From: Lineus longissimus
Taxonomy: Eukaryota > Nemertea > Pilidiophora > Heteronemertea > Lineidae
Direction: 5' to 3'
Length of the DNA: 64,000 nucleotides
NCBI RefSeq assembly: GCF_910592395.1
Contig: NC_088308.1
Location: 16,693,501-16,757,500 of the forward strand
Below are positions 11,201-26,200 of the stretch, one piece after another (within the stretch, counting starts at the first letter, position 1; the number at the start of each line of letters is the position of its first letter). A program made the position numbers and the translations under genes. Under the pieces are notes generated by a model. It ran no database searches, had not been told where the DNA came from, and worked only from the letters and a program-made list of their open reading frames with translations.

Positions 11201-14200
11201 ATTTTGCTCGAAATCGCGGCGAGGCTTTTTGCCTACATGTACATTTTAACTCCACCTTCCTGGTGTTAGGTGAGAACACAATACCTCTGCAGTTCGATAT
11301 CAGTTCTTTAATGTTTAGTAAAGATGATGTGATACTAACTCCAATACTCCTTTAAAATTGTCCCTCATGGAATGTAATTAGGTGAATTTTGAAATCAAGC
11401 CTGTTACCAGCCATACATTCTTTCTAGAGCGACTGCATGAAAGATGAGAGAACCAATGGGGCGGATGCTTTGTCCCGTTATGATAATCAGACGGTTAACG
11501 TTTACAATTCCATCATCCATCATTTGAATAATATGGCATCATGGCACGAGATAGGTCTATCCTTTTCCAGCTTTGTGAAGCAGCGTTGCTATCATGACAC
11601 GATAACAAGCGACTACTTTTATAGCTGGGACGATAGACGGACGCGGGCCACTTGATACGGCGGAATCAATGCAAGTTCTTTCAACCGTGTCAGTATACCA
11701 TCTCGTGACAGTGCAGATTCAGGGCACCTGAAGCAGGATAAAGTCTTTTTGTCTGATTCCTGACATGATTAGGATCAGTTTAATGCATCTTCTTTGCAAG
11801 ATGAGTGTCATAAGTCAAGATGTCACCATCTCACAGGTATCTGGTGACTTTCCCATAAAAAATAAAAAACGTTACCATTTAAACCGTTTATACTGACAGA
11901 TTAATTTTACTGCATACAAACAGTGATTATGAAACGTGCGCTGCTCAATACCGTGATATTTTCCCATTTTCAAAAATGTGGTTATACAAAAGCCAAATAT
12001 TCAAGCGGATGTTGTTTCGCCATGCTTGCTCTGTAAAACATTGTCGACCATCTTGTTACATCATTTAATTCTAAGATTGACAACGTTGCGAAATGTACAC
12101 TTCTGCGCTGGCTCTTATTCTTCTGATACGTTCCCTGCTATATCTCTGTCGATAATCACGTCAAATTTAGGACGGGCGGGCGAGACTGCGTGCATCTTCA
12201 GACGATGAAAGCATTATATACTGCCCACTGATTCAGCCATGCGCATCACGAGGCGGAGCGTGAGACTGTTGTCACGTGCACTGATTCAATCTGCTGCGTT
12301 CTTCCACGCTTTCACCCCACATATGTCAAGCCACTGGCCATACCACTGCCATGACGAATGATGTCCGCTACATTTTTGACTTCTATTGAGGAATTGGGTT
12401 TGATATATCATAAAGTTTCCACTGTAACTATACTCGCGCGAACATAAAATCTCACGGTTTCGTTACTATCCAATCAACATCAACGGTTATATGTTTGCCT
12501 TACCATTACCACTGCAACGAAAACGAGGCACAGCTAGTGATTTATGCACTGTTGACAGTTCCGTTTGTAGAATTCATGTTTATTTGACCATACGCGTATA
12601 GAGCAAAATAATATTTACTGGGAAACCGCATGTTAAAGAACACAAAATAAACTTTGCGAAATAATTTTGCGTAAATCCGGAGCATGGCACTTTCAGTTTA
12701 TAGGCCTACAATGTCATACGTTTACTTATGGCATTAAGTGCAAGAATGTGTGAGATAGAGAGGACTGTTGTGCCATATTTACTCTGCCCGCGGCAAACGC
12801 CTGAGCATCGCTTTATAAAATCATGTCACTGGACACACTTTTCGATATACTTGCTGGAGTGATATCCAATTCTGTCAGACACTAAAAAATCAATTGTCAT
12901 TTTGGGTTATCAATAAAAGACGTAATTTGCTATAGAATTGTTTCGTGATCCGAATCTCAATGTTCTTTTTGTGCACATGGTCATGTCATTTTGTCACATC
13001 ATTAAGCATGTGTAAGTACATGTATTTGCCAAAATCACGCTTTGAGGAAAATTGATTTTTTTTTTCATGATTCATCAAACCATGTGGATGCTCACCAACT
13101 CTCCTAAAGTTGTTTACCTAATTATTTTTTTATGAGATCGGGCTGTTTCTACCCATGCAGTCAAATACAAGTACATGTACATGTACATGTAAGCCATTTA
13201 CATCATATATTGTATTGGGTTCAGTTATCCGTTATTTAAAAAAACATTACTTAGCGGACCTAAGGGCTGAAATTCGTTATCATGTATTTTTAAAAATCTG
13301 AATACCTGTGTCGGCAACTTATTCCAATGTCTATAGTACTAGCATGTTACTGTCGTCAAATTGACGCCTTGGGCATTCACGATTAAAGATTCCAAACCAT
13401 TAGTAAATTGAGACTGATAGATCCATAAAAGTCATTTGAGTTTGTATCAATCAGTTATCCAATATCGTTCCATTAGGAAAAATGTTAACGGTTAAAAAAG
13501 TAGATAAAAAGCAAATAGTGAAGTTTAGATTATACTCCGTAGTACATTGCACCTTCCGGATTCGGCCATGTTCATCCTCTTGACGCAAGCCTCATCATGC
13601 TTTAATACGTCTGCACTTGGACCCTATCTCCTGAATATGGAGAAACTATGGCAATGCATTTCATGTTTTGACTGCTCTGAATTATTTTAGGGGATAATGT
13701 GTTACTTTGTTGCAGCCATGGCTATAACAGTCATAACAGTATTTTAAAGCCTACCCGATGCTTAATCCCGGGGCTTGATTTTTCTGGTCAAAACCCTCGG
13801 TAGGAAAAACAAAGCCCCGAGAGGTTTGCCCTAACATATCAACTGCATTGCATGGGAGATTAACACATGTATTCTGCTGTGCTGATGGTATAAGGAATTG
13901 ATGCAGAACTGGGGATATCGGTCGTCTCACCGAACACCGCGACGGGGTAGTGGTAAATTGTGCTGCCCAAAAACTGAGAAGCGCCTCGCCGAGATTTTGG
14001 TCAATGACAGCTCCACATAGGCAGTGTTTCGTGAGATATTCGATACCGACCGTGAGGTATCAATCTCAAGAACGTATTTGTTTACATTGCAACAAATCGT
14101 TTACTACATGTACATGTATAATACATGTACCAACAAGCGTATGGAAGCAATCCAAGCGAATCTTTCCGCATCATTTTCTTGAGGAAAGACGCATCGATTG

Positions 14201-17200
14201 CGCTCTCTCTTCCGAACGAAAGCGGGAGCTTTTCGAGCAGTTCAAATATTCATGGTGGGAAGACACCCAATAAAAAAATGAGACACATTTATCAGCTCAA
14301 ATTGTTATATTTGCTAAGTGAGCACAACAATTCAGAAACTTTTGTCATGTGGGAGTAGAATAGAAATTGAAAATCGATAAAGGAAATGCAAATGGGATAA
14401 AAATACCATTATTGTTTGAAACGGTACAATTGACATGTTTGATTTTACAGCAGACTCTTCCAAATCGCATTTGACTATCACCTACCCGTGGATGGTTATT
14501 AACCTTAAATACATGTATTACAACTCCTGCACAGATTACCGGTAATTAAAACACCGATACTGTAATCACGCTGAAGGGACAACGAATTAACATGAGCCAA
14601 GATGAAAACATTTCGTGCTTGTCGCACCTGATACCCCATGGACCTGAGATGAAGTTAAGGAACCAGACTGAAAGATACTCTAATATTAGCCCAGGCAACA
14701 TCGACCTATATTCGCCGCGCAGCGGAGGGTCGAGGAAGCCTCGTTGATTTACCCGAGGCGAGCAATACATTTTCAGTGCATGCAGTGGATGCACTGTCAT
14801 ACCGAGCGCTATGGTATTGCAGATTATTCACTTGGATACTGGTTACCCATCCTACAGAAAAACACGTGGCTTACGCCCCCAAATTAAGTTAATGACGAGT
14901 GAATTGCCGTCAAGTACCAGTCTCTGTAATGAGTGAATGAAGGAGACTGGTGAAAGAGTCTAGATAGTTATCCACCCGTGCCAATTTTCAATTGACTATA
15001 TAGCATCTAATTTGGCTTTTTCAGACTCCTCCAGCAGAACCGTATATCCACTTTGGCCTCGGATGCATTCGACGCCTTTACCAATCTCGAAAAACTGTAA
15101 GTAAAAATGAAAACATAAGTTTCAATAGTTATGCCAGAATTTGGTACCTTTTGATTGCAGTTGTGTACATGTATTCTTACAACATCTTTTTTTCCCACCG
15201 CGTCTGTAACAATTTTTAATCTAAAGTTGTTGATAACTATGATCCCCATATTGATGAATCAACACCACGACAACAACGTGTTCCCTTGCGCAAGTCTTGC
15301 AGTTACCATGCCAACAGACATATGCCTAGTGGTCTTATTGATATAGCGATATTTTCAAATTGAAAAGAGTTGGCATTTCGAGTCGTATCGATTTGTCATC
15401 AGTTTGGAGCCAAGTTGCCTTGTCTCTAGGCGAATGTTATACCTTAGGGAGGCGTGAAATCTATCGGGGGCCCATAGCATATATGTGTACTTTTTCTAAA
15501 ACTGAAAAAGTCCTATTAGTTTCCATTGATTTTATTCTCGTTGTCAATTAGCGTCCTTGATTATTTGTTAGGCACAACTTATTTTCACATTGCGGACGCC
15601 TACAATTTAGGATTATTGGAACCGACATTGATAAAATTAGAACCGCGACAAATTTCAATCAGCGACTCGTGCTCGCAGGTGTCCATGTAATGGAAAAAAT
15701 CTGGGACTGGAAAGTGCTCCCTGTTACTGGTTCTTGCCGTATTACGCGCATTGACATAGAAAATCAATGCAGGAACAAAAGAGAATCTTTTAAAAGCAGG
15801 GTCAAGATATAAGCATGACTTTTTTTCTTCAAAATTTGCCATCTAGTCCATATCTTTTATATCAAACCAGTCCAACTATAAATAATTGTCCAATACGTCC
15901 ATGCAATATGTCCCCATAAGGACACAACTGACAATGTCCTGATCTGGTGTGCAAAATCCCGCTGATGTATTTGCGGTTGTTTTGAAACATTATTCTTACT
16001 ATTCCTTTAATGAAATCAGTAGGCCTGCGCCTTCCCTATATATTTGAAATTATTAGTCTAGAACGCTTATAGTGACCCGCGACGACCTACTTTCCTATTC
16101 AGTTTCTGCCCTCATCAAACTTGATATGAATTCGAATTTGAGAGTTTCACAAAGAAATGAAGAGGGGGGCATTTGCAGACTTAAGTTTATGCAGCTAGAA
16201 CTCAAGCAGTGGTTAAGGCATGTTAAAAAGACTGATTAAAAAAGGCCTATATTTTCGAGATAAACAAAATGCTGCTACCGCTATTTCTTTTTATGTAAAA
16301 TCTGATGAACTATATCGACGACTTAAAAAAAATGATAATGATGGCAAATTGCTCTTCAGTTTTCTTAGCCCAAATTGAAACGTATCCCGTTATGATTAAG
16401 TTTTGGCACGATGCGTTATTTCATTTCAATCATTGCGACACATTTCAAGGTGACAATGTGACAAAGTGCGAGTTGATGTCGACACAGTTTACTGAGAAAT
16501 TAAGAATTCTTCTATCGTCCGCGTGGGCGCCTTCGCTTTCAAAAAATATCCTTACCATTGATTAATGAATATTATGATCAATCAATTGGTGACACTATAG
16601 GCCCTGGTGTTAAATTGAATAGGCCTATTCATTTTACATATAGAGACTATTCGTGATTCATTCATCGTCCTGATTTATAGGCCCACATCATTTCATTCAA
16701 ATTTGATGAATGCGGATCTCACATGTATATAATGAAGTACATGTATATTCAATTATAGACCAAATCTTACCATGAGGTCACCAGTAAGAAAGATGGTCTG
16801 TTTGAAGTCTGAGCCGAAGAAGTAAACGGGAATTAGATAAAAAGAAAAATACTAGTATAAATAAAGCAAAGGCAATATGATAAAGATGATATATTGGTGA
16901 TTCTTAAAGGGGGACTATAGGCAGGAGGAGAGGGGCTGATTTGGCCATCTTCAAGTGACTAGTATACACAGTAAGGGCCCTTGGTCATGTCAGACTCAGC
17001 ACTAAATAATATATACCTCGTACAAGCGTGAATGATTTCGACGTACTGTGAGATGTGACAGACCGCTATTGGCGGCTTTGTGAAACTTTATCTTGCCTGC
17101 CTAGCTGCTGCCCATATTGTCCCTTTAAGAAGGTGCATGTATAGGCAGCACAGTGAGTTTGTGATTGTTCGCCGGAGTGTGTCTTGCATATAATTCGAAA

Positions 17201-20200
17201 TGTCCTACCGACATGTATAATATTCTCACTTTAAGACTGCATTTTCTTTACAAGTTGAACTATCCTCGCAGTACTCTTGCTGCATACATATACATACATT
17301 GTGAAGGCTTACAATATAATCATTACGTTATACATGTACGTAGCGGGTATCGGCTTTAAACAACTTACTCCCTCAGCAGAGAGAAACGCATTCCATGATT
17401 CTCTCATCAGAAAGTCAAGAAAGGTCTTATTAACCTAACCGTAAAAGAAGCATTTCCACTCCCCTCACATTTTATTTCAATGCATTTCCATTGATAAACA
17501 TTTGAAATAGGTCATGATTGATTCTAATTTTCTAGGCACTCCTTGTATAATGCATGAGACCTATGCTTCGCTTGCATTCCTGAAAGTCGCTTTTAAGAGT
17601 GATGACAATCACATTTATCTCAAATTCTACAACCAATACCAAACTGTCCCAGTGCTAACTGTGTTTTGTTAAATTTTCTGCACCTAGATAAGTGTGAAAT
17701 TGATAATAAGGCAGGATGTAGACTCAATGAGATGAGTATCAATGAAATCACGTGAAATCTGCCACCACATCCTGAGTAAGCCCACATAACAATTAAATGC
17801 ATTTCTTACTTTGAACACGACAATATCGAGCTAGGCCCTATATTTAGCCTTGATACTATTCACTTAGAAATCTCACTAAGATCATGGAGTTTTGATCTTG
17901 TACCCATTTTAGTCATTTAAGTAAACTGCTAATCAATCTGATATCTGAAAATGCTAAACTTAGTATTTGGTGCCGAAATCCTGGTATTACATAATCGTTT
18001 ATCCTACATCTGTACCATTTGTGTATACCGATCTCGTAATTTCAAAAAATCCTGTTCTCATATTTTTTTTTCAAAGATCATGATGTCCATCACGGGTCGG
18101 TTCAAAACCTGTCACTGGCACTGGCACTTGCCCCAAGGTGATTTCTGGTCTGCAGACTAGTTTTGCTATCAACACAGTAGAGCTAGAGATCCATGCACAC
18201 TCCTTTGTAAAATGTCAGGCTACATGCACATGGCATAAGTGATTGTCTACAGCCAGCAGCCACTTTTGCACAGGGGGGCTTGAGAAAGGAATTTGGTTAT
18301 GTTTTAAAAATCAATGCCTTTTACGGACACAATATCTACAATCCTCATCAGTTTTCACCAATTGCATTTTATGGTACGTAAAACCTATATTTTGTTGTAC
18401 TTTCTTGCAAAAACGCTGCCAGTGCCAGTGCCAGTGCCAGAATGCCAGTGCCAGGTTATGAACCGACCAGTCCATCACCGAGACGCTTCTACACCACGGA
18501 TTGGTTCCACATATGGTACTGGCACGCTGGCATTGGTACTGGCACTAGCTCTAACATGTTTTTTGCTATAAAATGCAAATACATTGTTTCAGGGACTCAA
18601 ATAAATGTTTCAAAAGTAAGTCTGATGGACAGCATGAAGTTGAATCAAAACATAAAAATGATACATAATACAGCCACACCACAGCCGGTGGGCTGCAGCC
18701 TACACCTATGCTGATCAGACCTAGTGTGTGACACTAAGTTATATTCTATCATGTCAATTACATTGCCATATATAGGAAACAGTATGCAGTAGGTAGGTCA
18801 AGGTATAGGCAAGACTACAAGCCTACAAACAGTCTGAATAGCATTCCGCGAAGTTACTATTTGTAGCTCACAAGGTCATTTGCATAAGATATTGATGACG
18901 TTTTAGTCACGTGACAGTCGGGCATCGACACTTATTTCTGCGCATGATTTCAAAGTCAATTATCTTTGACCCTGCATTGTTTTTAGCATGAATGATACCA
19001 TAGAGTCAGAGAGAGAAATATTCAGAACAATTATGTAGTATTTCCAACACTCGGACATGTGCCAGATTGAATCTAACTGCCCTAGTTAGAAAGCCTTAAG
19101 AAACCGCATGTTTGTCCGACATTGCCTGTAATTCAGCGATGGGGAAATAGAGGGCAGCAGCTGCAGTGACGTCATCTTCGCGGAATGCTATTCATGTGAA
19201 TTTCAGAGTACTGCAGACCATTTTGGGCCAGTTCCAGTGCCAGTGCCAGTGCCCGTGCCAGTGCCAGCGTGCCAGAGCCAGCTATTGAAACAACCCCTAC
19301 ACCACTGCACTATATATCATGGCGTTCTTCATTTGAGTTTTTCTGAGTGTGAAATAAAAAAGGAACAAGATGCTCCATAAAGTGCTTTTTAACATGTTCA
19401 ACATCGAGTGTTCATTAAAATTTTTTCAGAGACCTCAGCAACAATTCTCTCACTACACTTTCTGATGGTATTTTCAACTCTCTGACGACACCACCAATGT
19501 ACTTGTAAGTATTGTCACAATGCACGCTCTCATCGAGTAGAGGAGTGCACAAACTATTCAGACGAGTGCAAATGTATTTTCTCCCTGCAGATATCGTTTG
19601 CAGACGTACATATCAAGTGTACGTATACATTCAAAGCAGTGTACGTATACATTCATAGGGGAGCAGACTAAATCATCACGATCTTTCAGGTTGCACGATA
19701 TTGACATTATGTTAATACACGTCAGTCCAGAAAATTCCATCTGTTCATTATGTTTTAACCTTTCAGGGATATCTCCAATAACAACTGGACGTGTGACTCT
19801 GACATCCTTTGGCTTCACACATGGATCACAACCAAGATCATCCACTTCGATAGCTTGGAAGAAACGATTTGCAGCAAACCCACCAAACTTCATGGTAGGA
19901 AAATTAGTAGTCTGGCAGAATGGGAGTTGTTTTCTGGTAAGTAGTCTTACCAATATCCAGTCTTTGAGAATGTGATCATCATCAAACAGTGCTTCATGAT
20001 ATAACATTTATAAGATGTAGCCCTTAATAGTAGAGGCAATATGGATTTTTCTTGCTGCCCAAAGAATATGATATCGCCCGAGGCCAATTGTTTGCCCGGT
20101 GACATCACGTCCGCGGGCAACATCATTATTTACGGCCTCTCATTGGTTGAAGGGGCGTGTTGCACTTGCACTCGTAACTCGTATCTGTAGTGGCGTTACG

Positions 20201-23200
20201 GATATTCGTAGTCATGTGATGAAGAAAGCTCATTTTTCGGGCAAATGATTTTTTCTGTTCCTTAGCCGTAAGATGTGAAATAACGGCCGGGGTATAATGA
20301 TGAAATTTTGTGCGTTTTCAAATTCATATTTTTCAAGTTTGGGTTTTTTCTTTTCACTTCGTTTTGCTCGTGCTTGTTTTAGATATACCTCCATCGCACC
20401 TACCCCCTCGATCAGAATTATTGTTTTCACCAAAAGCAGATATTCATGTATAGATACAGAGGACGCTCTCTTAGTGGTGGATTCCACCTTTATTCATAAA
20501 GGTTTTTTTAATGTAATTAGCGCTTCATTACAGTCTCCAAGCGCTTTCAATTATCCCTCAACCCGATTCAGAACATTACACACTCATTAATGAGGTTTTG
20601 CACACCGCAAATTTGGAATAATAGCAGCAGAAAATTTGAAATAATAGCAGCACCGACTGCTCAGGATTGGTCAGTGCCATTTGCTAGAAAAATATATTTT
20701 GGTACCAACTACTTACTTAGTCCTCTTCGTCCCTGGTGCTGGGGCATAAGGCCTTCACCATTTCTCGCCATCTTCCCTTGTCTTTGGCCACTCTTATTGC
20801 TGTGTCCCAAGACAGGCCTAAGGTTTCCAGCTCTTTCACCATCGTGCGGCGCCAGGTGTTGTTTGGCCGTCCACGTTATCGTCTTCCTTGGTACCACTAA
20901 TAGAAAGTTAATGTATCTTGTCTGCTTTTTATCTTTTTATTCAACTGAGTTCAGTTTCGTTCTTTTGTATTCGATTCGTAGCTTCTTCACGCCATCAAGT
21001 ATTGCTTCGTAACAAACTGAAACGGCAAATACGATTGTTGAATCATCAGTTGTATTTGCCCGCGCCTAACATCGGAAGAGATGATGATAGATATCGTAGA
21101 AACCCTAACGATGGTGACAGGCGGGTTAATAAACAATCATCTGCTTATAAGGCTAACTTCATGCGGCGTAGATTGCTTGGTATCATGGCCCCGAAAAGAG
21201 GACCAGGAGGTAAAGCACCAAAAAAAGAAAGTGAGAGTGCCACTGGAACACGTAAGAGTAGGCCTACCACTGTGGCAGCTCATGATTTTTCCGAAGAAGA
21301 GTACCATGGCCAGACGGCAAGAGACATGCTATCGGGATATACGGACAGGGATAGAGAGCCATCATGGCAAACAAGGCCAGCCCCGATACGCCCAAGTCCA
21401 TCATTACCAAACCCAGGCTTACCCGATACTACAAGTACAACAAGTGTTAACGGGAAAGGATACCGTATAGACATCAGCAGTCCCGTGACACCACGCACCG
21501 GAATAGGACGTATCCGATCAACATTCCCACCACCAACCACTTCTAGTTCGAGCTCGCCAGATACTACTACTATTGGAAAGAAACATGAAAAGGGCCGTAG
21601 GTGTAGATTTATTGGTCGGGGTAAAAAACTACAGGATTGTTGTGAGTATTTCCGTTAGTGACTAGTGACAGTTAGAGAAATTTACTTTTATTAATTGGTG
21701 TTAAACTGCACTCTGTGTGTTGCGTAGCTTTTTAACACATTTTTGTAGTTAAGTAGAAATCTAAATTATAACTTTGATATTTTGCCACATAAATTGTGGC
21801 ATAAAAAGACGATTATCAGTCATAAACAATCATTTGATTTAAAGTTGGTAGCTGCAACTGACATTAAGTGACACAAGAGTTGACACCGTCAACGAACCTG
21901 AATTAGGTATTGATATGGGAAATCAATCATTTTCCGGCGAGTGGAAGTCAGCCTCACAAATTAAAAAGACAGTAATGATATAATCTCCACTCTCCAAAGA
22001 TCGGAGACAAAATGCATCATACCTCCATCACAAAAGGGATGAGTTGCCGTCATGTATCTCCATCCCCGTATTTTTGTCATTTATTTCACTTTATTTGGAG
22101 CATCATTAGTTGTATCAGGAATGCCCAATTGTTTGATTTTTACCACTGCCTTTTATCGAAAATGCCCAGTCTAAGGCTGAGGGGTGTCTTGGCATCACCA
22201 GAAAGGCTAGCACGTGTACGCTTTTTATCCCGGAGATTTGTCAATGAGTCTGCCAGAAGCTTTGTTATTTCACGCTACACTTGCCCATGACCAGAGTTCA
22301 ACGTATACGAGGACAAAACAGATACTATCACGTGCATAACGCAACTACGTGTATTCCCAGTGATATATCTTTAAGATTTATTTCATTGCCTGCAGATCTC
22401 GTCTCCTGTTATCTCGAAAAAGATACTGCGACAACAACAACAGTGCTCTTTGTGGACAATGACGCACCCACGAACACAACAAAAAAGATATGCAACGACT
22501 TCTGCTTCCGAGAGAACAACTCATACGGCATTATCTACAACAACAGCTGCGCTTGTGGCGTCAATGCCAAGACAGTTCTACCATCATGCTCCTGTCCTGA
22601 TCTATTAACTTCCACGGAGCCAAATACTGGCACTGACTTCTGCAACAAGACATATTCAAAAGGCGCTTTTGAAGTCGCTGCAGAAATTCGGTTTGGCACC
22701 ATACCCGTGATTTCCACACCGTCTTCATTTACTTTTACTGTAACGAGTTCCCTAACAGATCGGTTAAGTTATACCTGGGCTGTAGAGGGAACGTACCTGT
22801 CATCCACACTCTACACGACCTCAAACCCTAGTTTCACTTATAATTTCCTGCATACTGGTGCTCACATCCTCCGCGTGAGCGTTGCTGCTGGTGCTAGAAA
22901 GGAAACTGCCTCCCTGCCGATATCGGTAGCTTCTCCTGAAAGGAGTTTCCTCCGATGCCCGAAATATTGGAACATTGACAACAGTATTAACGCAACACTG
23001 GGAAGTTTCTCTGCCTCCACGTCCCGAGCTGTTTGGGAGCGACTGCACGATGGAGCAAAGATTAATCGTAAGTATAAGAAATAATCAATTTTGCCATTGG
23101 TTATATCTGGTGGCCTGTCACCCACAAATTCCAAAGCAGCATTGAAACCATTCGGAGAGTACGTGGCACATATATCTGTGAGATTCGAGTTCAATAGAAC

Positions 23201-26200
23201 CCCGAAATTCAAAGTCCCATTAAGGTTATTGTAAGATCGTGTAAGCATCTGGCTCAGAGTCTTGTTGAACCAAACTGTGCAAGTCTCCTCTAAGAAATGT
23301 TTACATAATCAAGTTGACATATGAAAGTCGTAAAAGTGGAAATTCTCCCTGGTTGTAATCTTACCACATTGTAACGCTAAACACCATTCTTGCAGACCCT
23401 TCCTGCCCGACTGGTTCACTTCATCAAGATGGCTACTGCATCACCCTCAACACCTCGCGCCTGTCATGGCAAGCTGCCGAGGACAGTTGCATCGCAAAAG
23501 GAGGACACCTTGTCGCTTTGAAGTCTTCAGATCTCCACTCGAGTCTTAAAGCAAAAGTACTCGATACGGCGAGGTAAGGTTACATGAGAATACAGTTGAC
23601 TGGTTTTGAAATTGAAATCAAGAAATCAGGAATTTCAAAATCTTATGTGCAGTGATTCTGATATCAAGACAAAAGAACAAATACTTAACTGGACTTTTTT
23701 ATCTCCTGTTTTAGCGGCTCCGAGTATTGGACAGGTCTCAACGACAGAAGCTACAATGGGGTCTTCATGTGGAGCGACGGCTGGTCCCTCGGTTCGTATA
23801 AGAATTGGGGGACTGATCAACCAGATGAGGGAAATCCTCCTGAGGACTGTGTGGTGCTAAAGAAGAGTGACGGGGGTTGGCAATGGCACGATAGGAGCTG
23901 TGATGCAACCTTACCATTTATGTGCCAAGTTAGATTAGGAAGTAAGTCAATTGATTTCGAGACTTTTTAAGCAAAAGCCGGACATGCTTATTCTAATTTT
24001 GGTGCCGCAGGGTATCACTACTCCATACCTGTCCCTTGAATTGACCATTATCGTAAAAGTCCGCTTTTACATTTCGAAGAACTTGCTTTTAGAAGACCAT
24101 AAAGCGAGATACTTGAATACGATGGAGGTCTCTGAAGTGAGAACATCTGCTTCGCTGATGGCATTCGAAGAACTGTCCATGCGTTATCGGTACGAACGTT
24201 GGGATTTACAGTCCGATATCAACTACGGTGGTGGTTGTCTGCCCACTACACATTTCATAACCGGTTTATTCTGGAATTCAGATGGGTTATTCAGCACTTC
24301 CACCTAAGTATTTCTTTTCGGTACTCATCTTACACTTTGGTGGAGTCGGGCAAGTTAGACTAAGAGACCTGCTTAAAGCCTCACGCCGACTGTCGAGTTT
24401 ATACCTAGGACTACTTGCTGCTATAGCTGAGAGTCCAAGCCACTAGTCCACAGCGCTGTTCTCGCCTTTAAAAAGGCTTTTGAGCAAAAAAGAAGTGCTT
24501 TCATGAAAAGTTTAAAAACCACTAGTTCTACATCTCTTTGATATATTTTATTGTTTTCAGCAAAAACGAGAAGTGCAAGTGTTCGTATCGTAGGTGCTGG
24601 TAATTTTGGATGGAACGAAATGTTCACTGAAGTTACCGAAGTGGCAAAATCTGCTGATAGTAACAACAAGACTGTGATAATTTTCCCAGGTACGTTTTCC
24701 GGCTATAATGGGGAAAGAGTTACGTATCCCAATATTTGGAGCTCCATTTATGTCTATACTTTGATTGAAATTACAGCCAGCCAGGCTACTAGAGATTTTA
24801 TAATTGTTGTAATGAAAATCTGTCCAAAACAAGTACCAAGGCAACTAATGAAAAAAAAACGTGGGTAGTGAGTAGTATGATAATACCAAATGCCTGGGAC
24901 GTATTGATTCAGACGTTGGATAGAGAACCTCGAAATAATACATTTTTTTCCTTTTTCAGGCCTATGGTTTACCAGAACTACGGAAATTCGTGCTTGGGAG
25001 TTCATGACGACGGTGCTTGAAGAGACGACTGTGATTCGCCTCCAAGTCTATTCTCCTTCATGCGATTCCCAAGACGAAAGATTGGTGCCTCCTGGTAGCT
25101 ATTTCCTTTAACATTATATCAGCATCACCCCTGTAAATAATATTCACTCGCAAGTGCAGCCAACGTTCGACTGGTGATCAGAAAAAGGACATTTGCTAAG
25201 CCTATCACAACCTCGTTGCTGGACAAATTGCAATATGATGGATTACAGCATAATGCCTATTTGTTATTGCATTGTTGCTAAGACCTTCTAAGTTTTGATA
25301 ATTAGGAAAGATAGATTCTCAAACAGTTGTTTTGCTCGTTTGTTCCAGGTTGCAAACATATTGCATCACCCTACAGTATCTGTGATAGTGCCTCTCCCAA
25401 CTGTCCTGCAAGACCAAATTGCCTGAGCTACCAGCAAATTTGCTTGCTTGACAACACCTGCAAGAACCTGACACAGCCTTGCAACTGCCAAGAAGCAAAG
25501 GGCTATCAAGGATGCTCCACCAACCCAAAGAGACACGTTGGAAGCGTGCCAACCTACCAACTATGGCGTGAATTCACTATTGCTCTTGCCAAAGGAAATT
25601 CGACCTTGATAAGATTGCCGAGTAGCAGTTTTATATACAGAAACTATGTTATTGGAATATCATACAACTCGACTGCTAACCCTATCAAATGTGTTACGGA
25701 TAAAACGTCATCTTTGAGACAGAACTACCTGTCAAACAAACAGTCAGAGTGGGTGAACCTGAAAGACAACCCTGATGCATTTAGTAAGGCAACGTGGACG
25801 GACGACCAAGTCTGTTCCCTGCGCGTTATCGGAAACACCTACACAACCAGTGACTTTCCCATTGAGATCGCAGCAAAGGATACATTTGCTGGAGCGCCTG
25901 GGGTATACACATTTAAGGCGTCGGTTGGTAATGCACTTGGGTCCACTCCCGATGCGTGCAACACAACTGTTATGGAACCCGTTGACGGCATCGAACTTCT
26001 TTCGCCAGTTCGAGTGGCCGCGGGCACGGACACATCAAAGCTTGCACCACAGATTCTTCAGTTGGGCATACCACAGCATTTCCTCATCAAAATCAGCCGT
26101 GGGACTCATATCTCTGCCTCACTGAAAGATGCCGGAACGACGCCGATGACCTTCTCGGCGACTTGTCCGGATACCTTCGCGCCAGCTCTATGCATGAAGA

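Noticed and set aside
13165-13195. ACATGT-type repeats, also near 14105 and 63300, as regulatory sites
   Set aside because: Short simple repeats of this kind recur across the window without relation to genes.
19558-20007. 149-codon minus-strand ORF
   Set aside because: It is the antisense shadow of PKD1 exon 4, whose splice sites and LRRCT motif are clear.
22862-23248. 128-codon minus-strand ORF
   Set aside because: Antisense to PKD1 exon 5 and intron 5, with no recognisable motifs.
25349-25510. LDL-receptor class A domain at the start of exon 10
   Set aside because: Position and Cys richness fit vertebrate PKD1, but the acidic calcium-binding signature of LDL-A is not visible, so only a Cys-rich segment is claimed.
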